A stretch of 64,000 bases of DNA, taken from assembly GCA_964416195.1 (NCBI GenBank), contig CAYQDB010000003.1, forward strand, positions 139,798 to 203,797, in the 5' to 3' direction. Shown here piece after piece: positions 63,794-64,000 of the stretch. Numbering within the stretch: position 1 is the stretch's first letter; each line of letters opens with the position of its first letter. The stretch comes from CAYQDB01 sp964416195 (lineage in GTDB: Bacteria > Zixibacteria > MSB-5A5 > GN15 > FEB-12). The notes under the pieces were generated by a model. That model was not told the DNA's origin, did not search any database, and was given only the letters and a program-made list of their open reading frames with translations. The position numbers were made by a program, and so were the translations under genes.

Positions 63794-63819
63794 CGTGGTA
63801 GATGTCCCCACCAGCCACG
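63794..63819. repeat. Degenerate palindrome related to the 59281 element
   Basis: CGTGG...CCACG ends around TAGATGTCCCCACCAG; shares TAGATGT-type core with 59281-59308. It is in the gap between the epimerase and a minus-strand gene. Confidence 0.45.
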
Positions 63820-63914
63820 ACGCAGTGGGTTAAAAGCCCTGTGTTTCTGACATTCAATACCTCGCGTGAAAGCGAGTGTCGAAACCACAGAGGTTTTGAC
63901 TTACGTTACCAGGA

Positions 63915-64000
63915 TTACTTCCCCAGCGAATCTGGCATGGCGAAGAGTGTGTCGTCAATCGGAGTGTTATGATTTACTTCGTCAAATACGTAGGTGCTCT
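63915..64000 (-). CDS. 3' end of a minus-strand gene, LolA-like candidate
   Basis: Open frame running off the window. The visible C-terminus reads STYVFDEVNHNTPIDD then TLFAMPDSLGK. The pattern of an amphipathic strand then PIDDTLFAMP resembles the last strand of LolA-like or related periplasmic carrier proteins. With 27 residues visible the family is only a guess. Confidence 0.5.
   Translation of the reverse strand, partial: STYVFDEVNHNTPIDDTLFAMPDSLGK

Overview
The window looks like chromosomal DNA of a Gram-negative (diderm) bacterium of the FCB/Zixibacteria type. The support is inferential. There is a secreted protein with a type IX secretion (Por) C-terminal sorting domain, and a dockerin-ended protein of the kind common in uncultivated FCB-group genomes. 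Outer-membrane genes are plentiful (lolA, bamD, an OmpA/Pal lipoprotein, a beta-barrel). Intergenic gaps carry many short palindromic repeats. No rRNA, tRNA, CRISPR array, prophage or transposase was recognised.

Layout. 1-10.7 kb is a housekeeping run on the + strand: the end of an HU gene with a clear terminator, ftsK-lolA, rimO, a lytic transglycosylase, a squalene-cyclase-fold protein, bamD, nadD and polA. 11-18.6 kb holds an unusual ATP-grasp/M20-like fusion, coaE, transketolase, and a divergent aminotransferase and alanine-dehydrogenase-like pair. 18.7-25.7 kb has a standalone HEPN protein, a peptidoglycan-peptide salvage operon (NlpC/P60 peptidase, dipeptide epimerase, amidase, small membrane protein), a staphylococcal-nuclease homologue and a SpoU rRNA methyltransferase. 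26-32.4 kb encodes two large secreted proteins behind recognisable promoters, with a truncated relative between them. 32.5-36 kb has two sodium-type transporters separated by a nest of repeats.

36.5-42 kb is an envelope export operon: a LolA-like protein, two FtsX/LolC-type permeases, a LolD-type ATPase and an outer-membrane barrel. 42-52 kb carries a large PEP/pyruvate-binding kinase-like protein, penicillin-binding protein 1A, tyrS, a TPR lipoprotein with an overlapping Ig-like lipoprotein, and an OmpA/Pal lipoprotein. 53-59 kb has a sugar ABC importer without an ATPase gene and, divergently, a four-gene membrane module of unknown function. 59-64 kb ends with a 39-residue zinc ribbon, a DUF72 protein, a D,D-carboxypeptidase, a nucleotide-sugar dehydrogenase and epimerase, and the tail of a minus-strand gene.

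Much of the window concerns the cell envelope: building it (PBP1A, carboxypeptidase, BamD, LolA), recycling it (NlpC/P60-epimerase-amidase) and exporting to it (36.5-42 kb operon, type IX cargo). The best candidates for undescribed biology are the four-gene module at 56.1-59.0 kb, the LolA/FtsX/barrel operon, and the ATP-grasp protein fused to a degenerate M20 domain.
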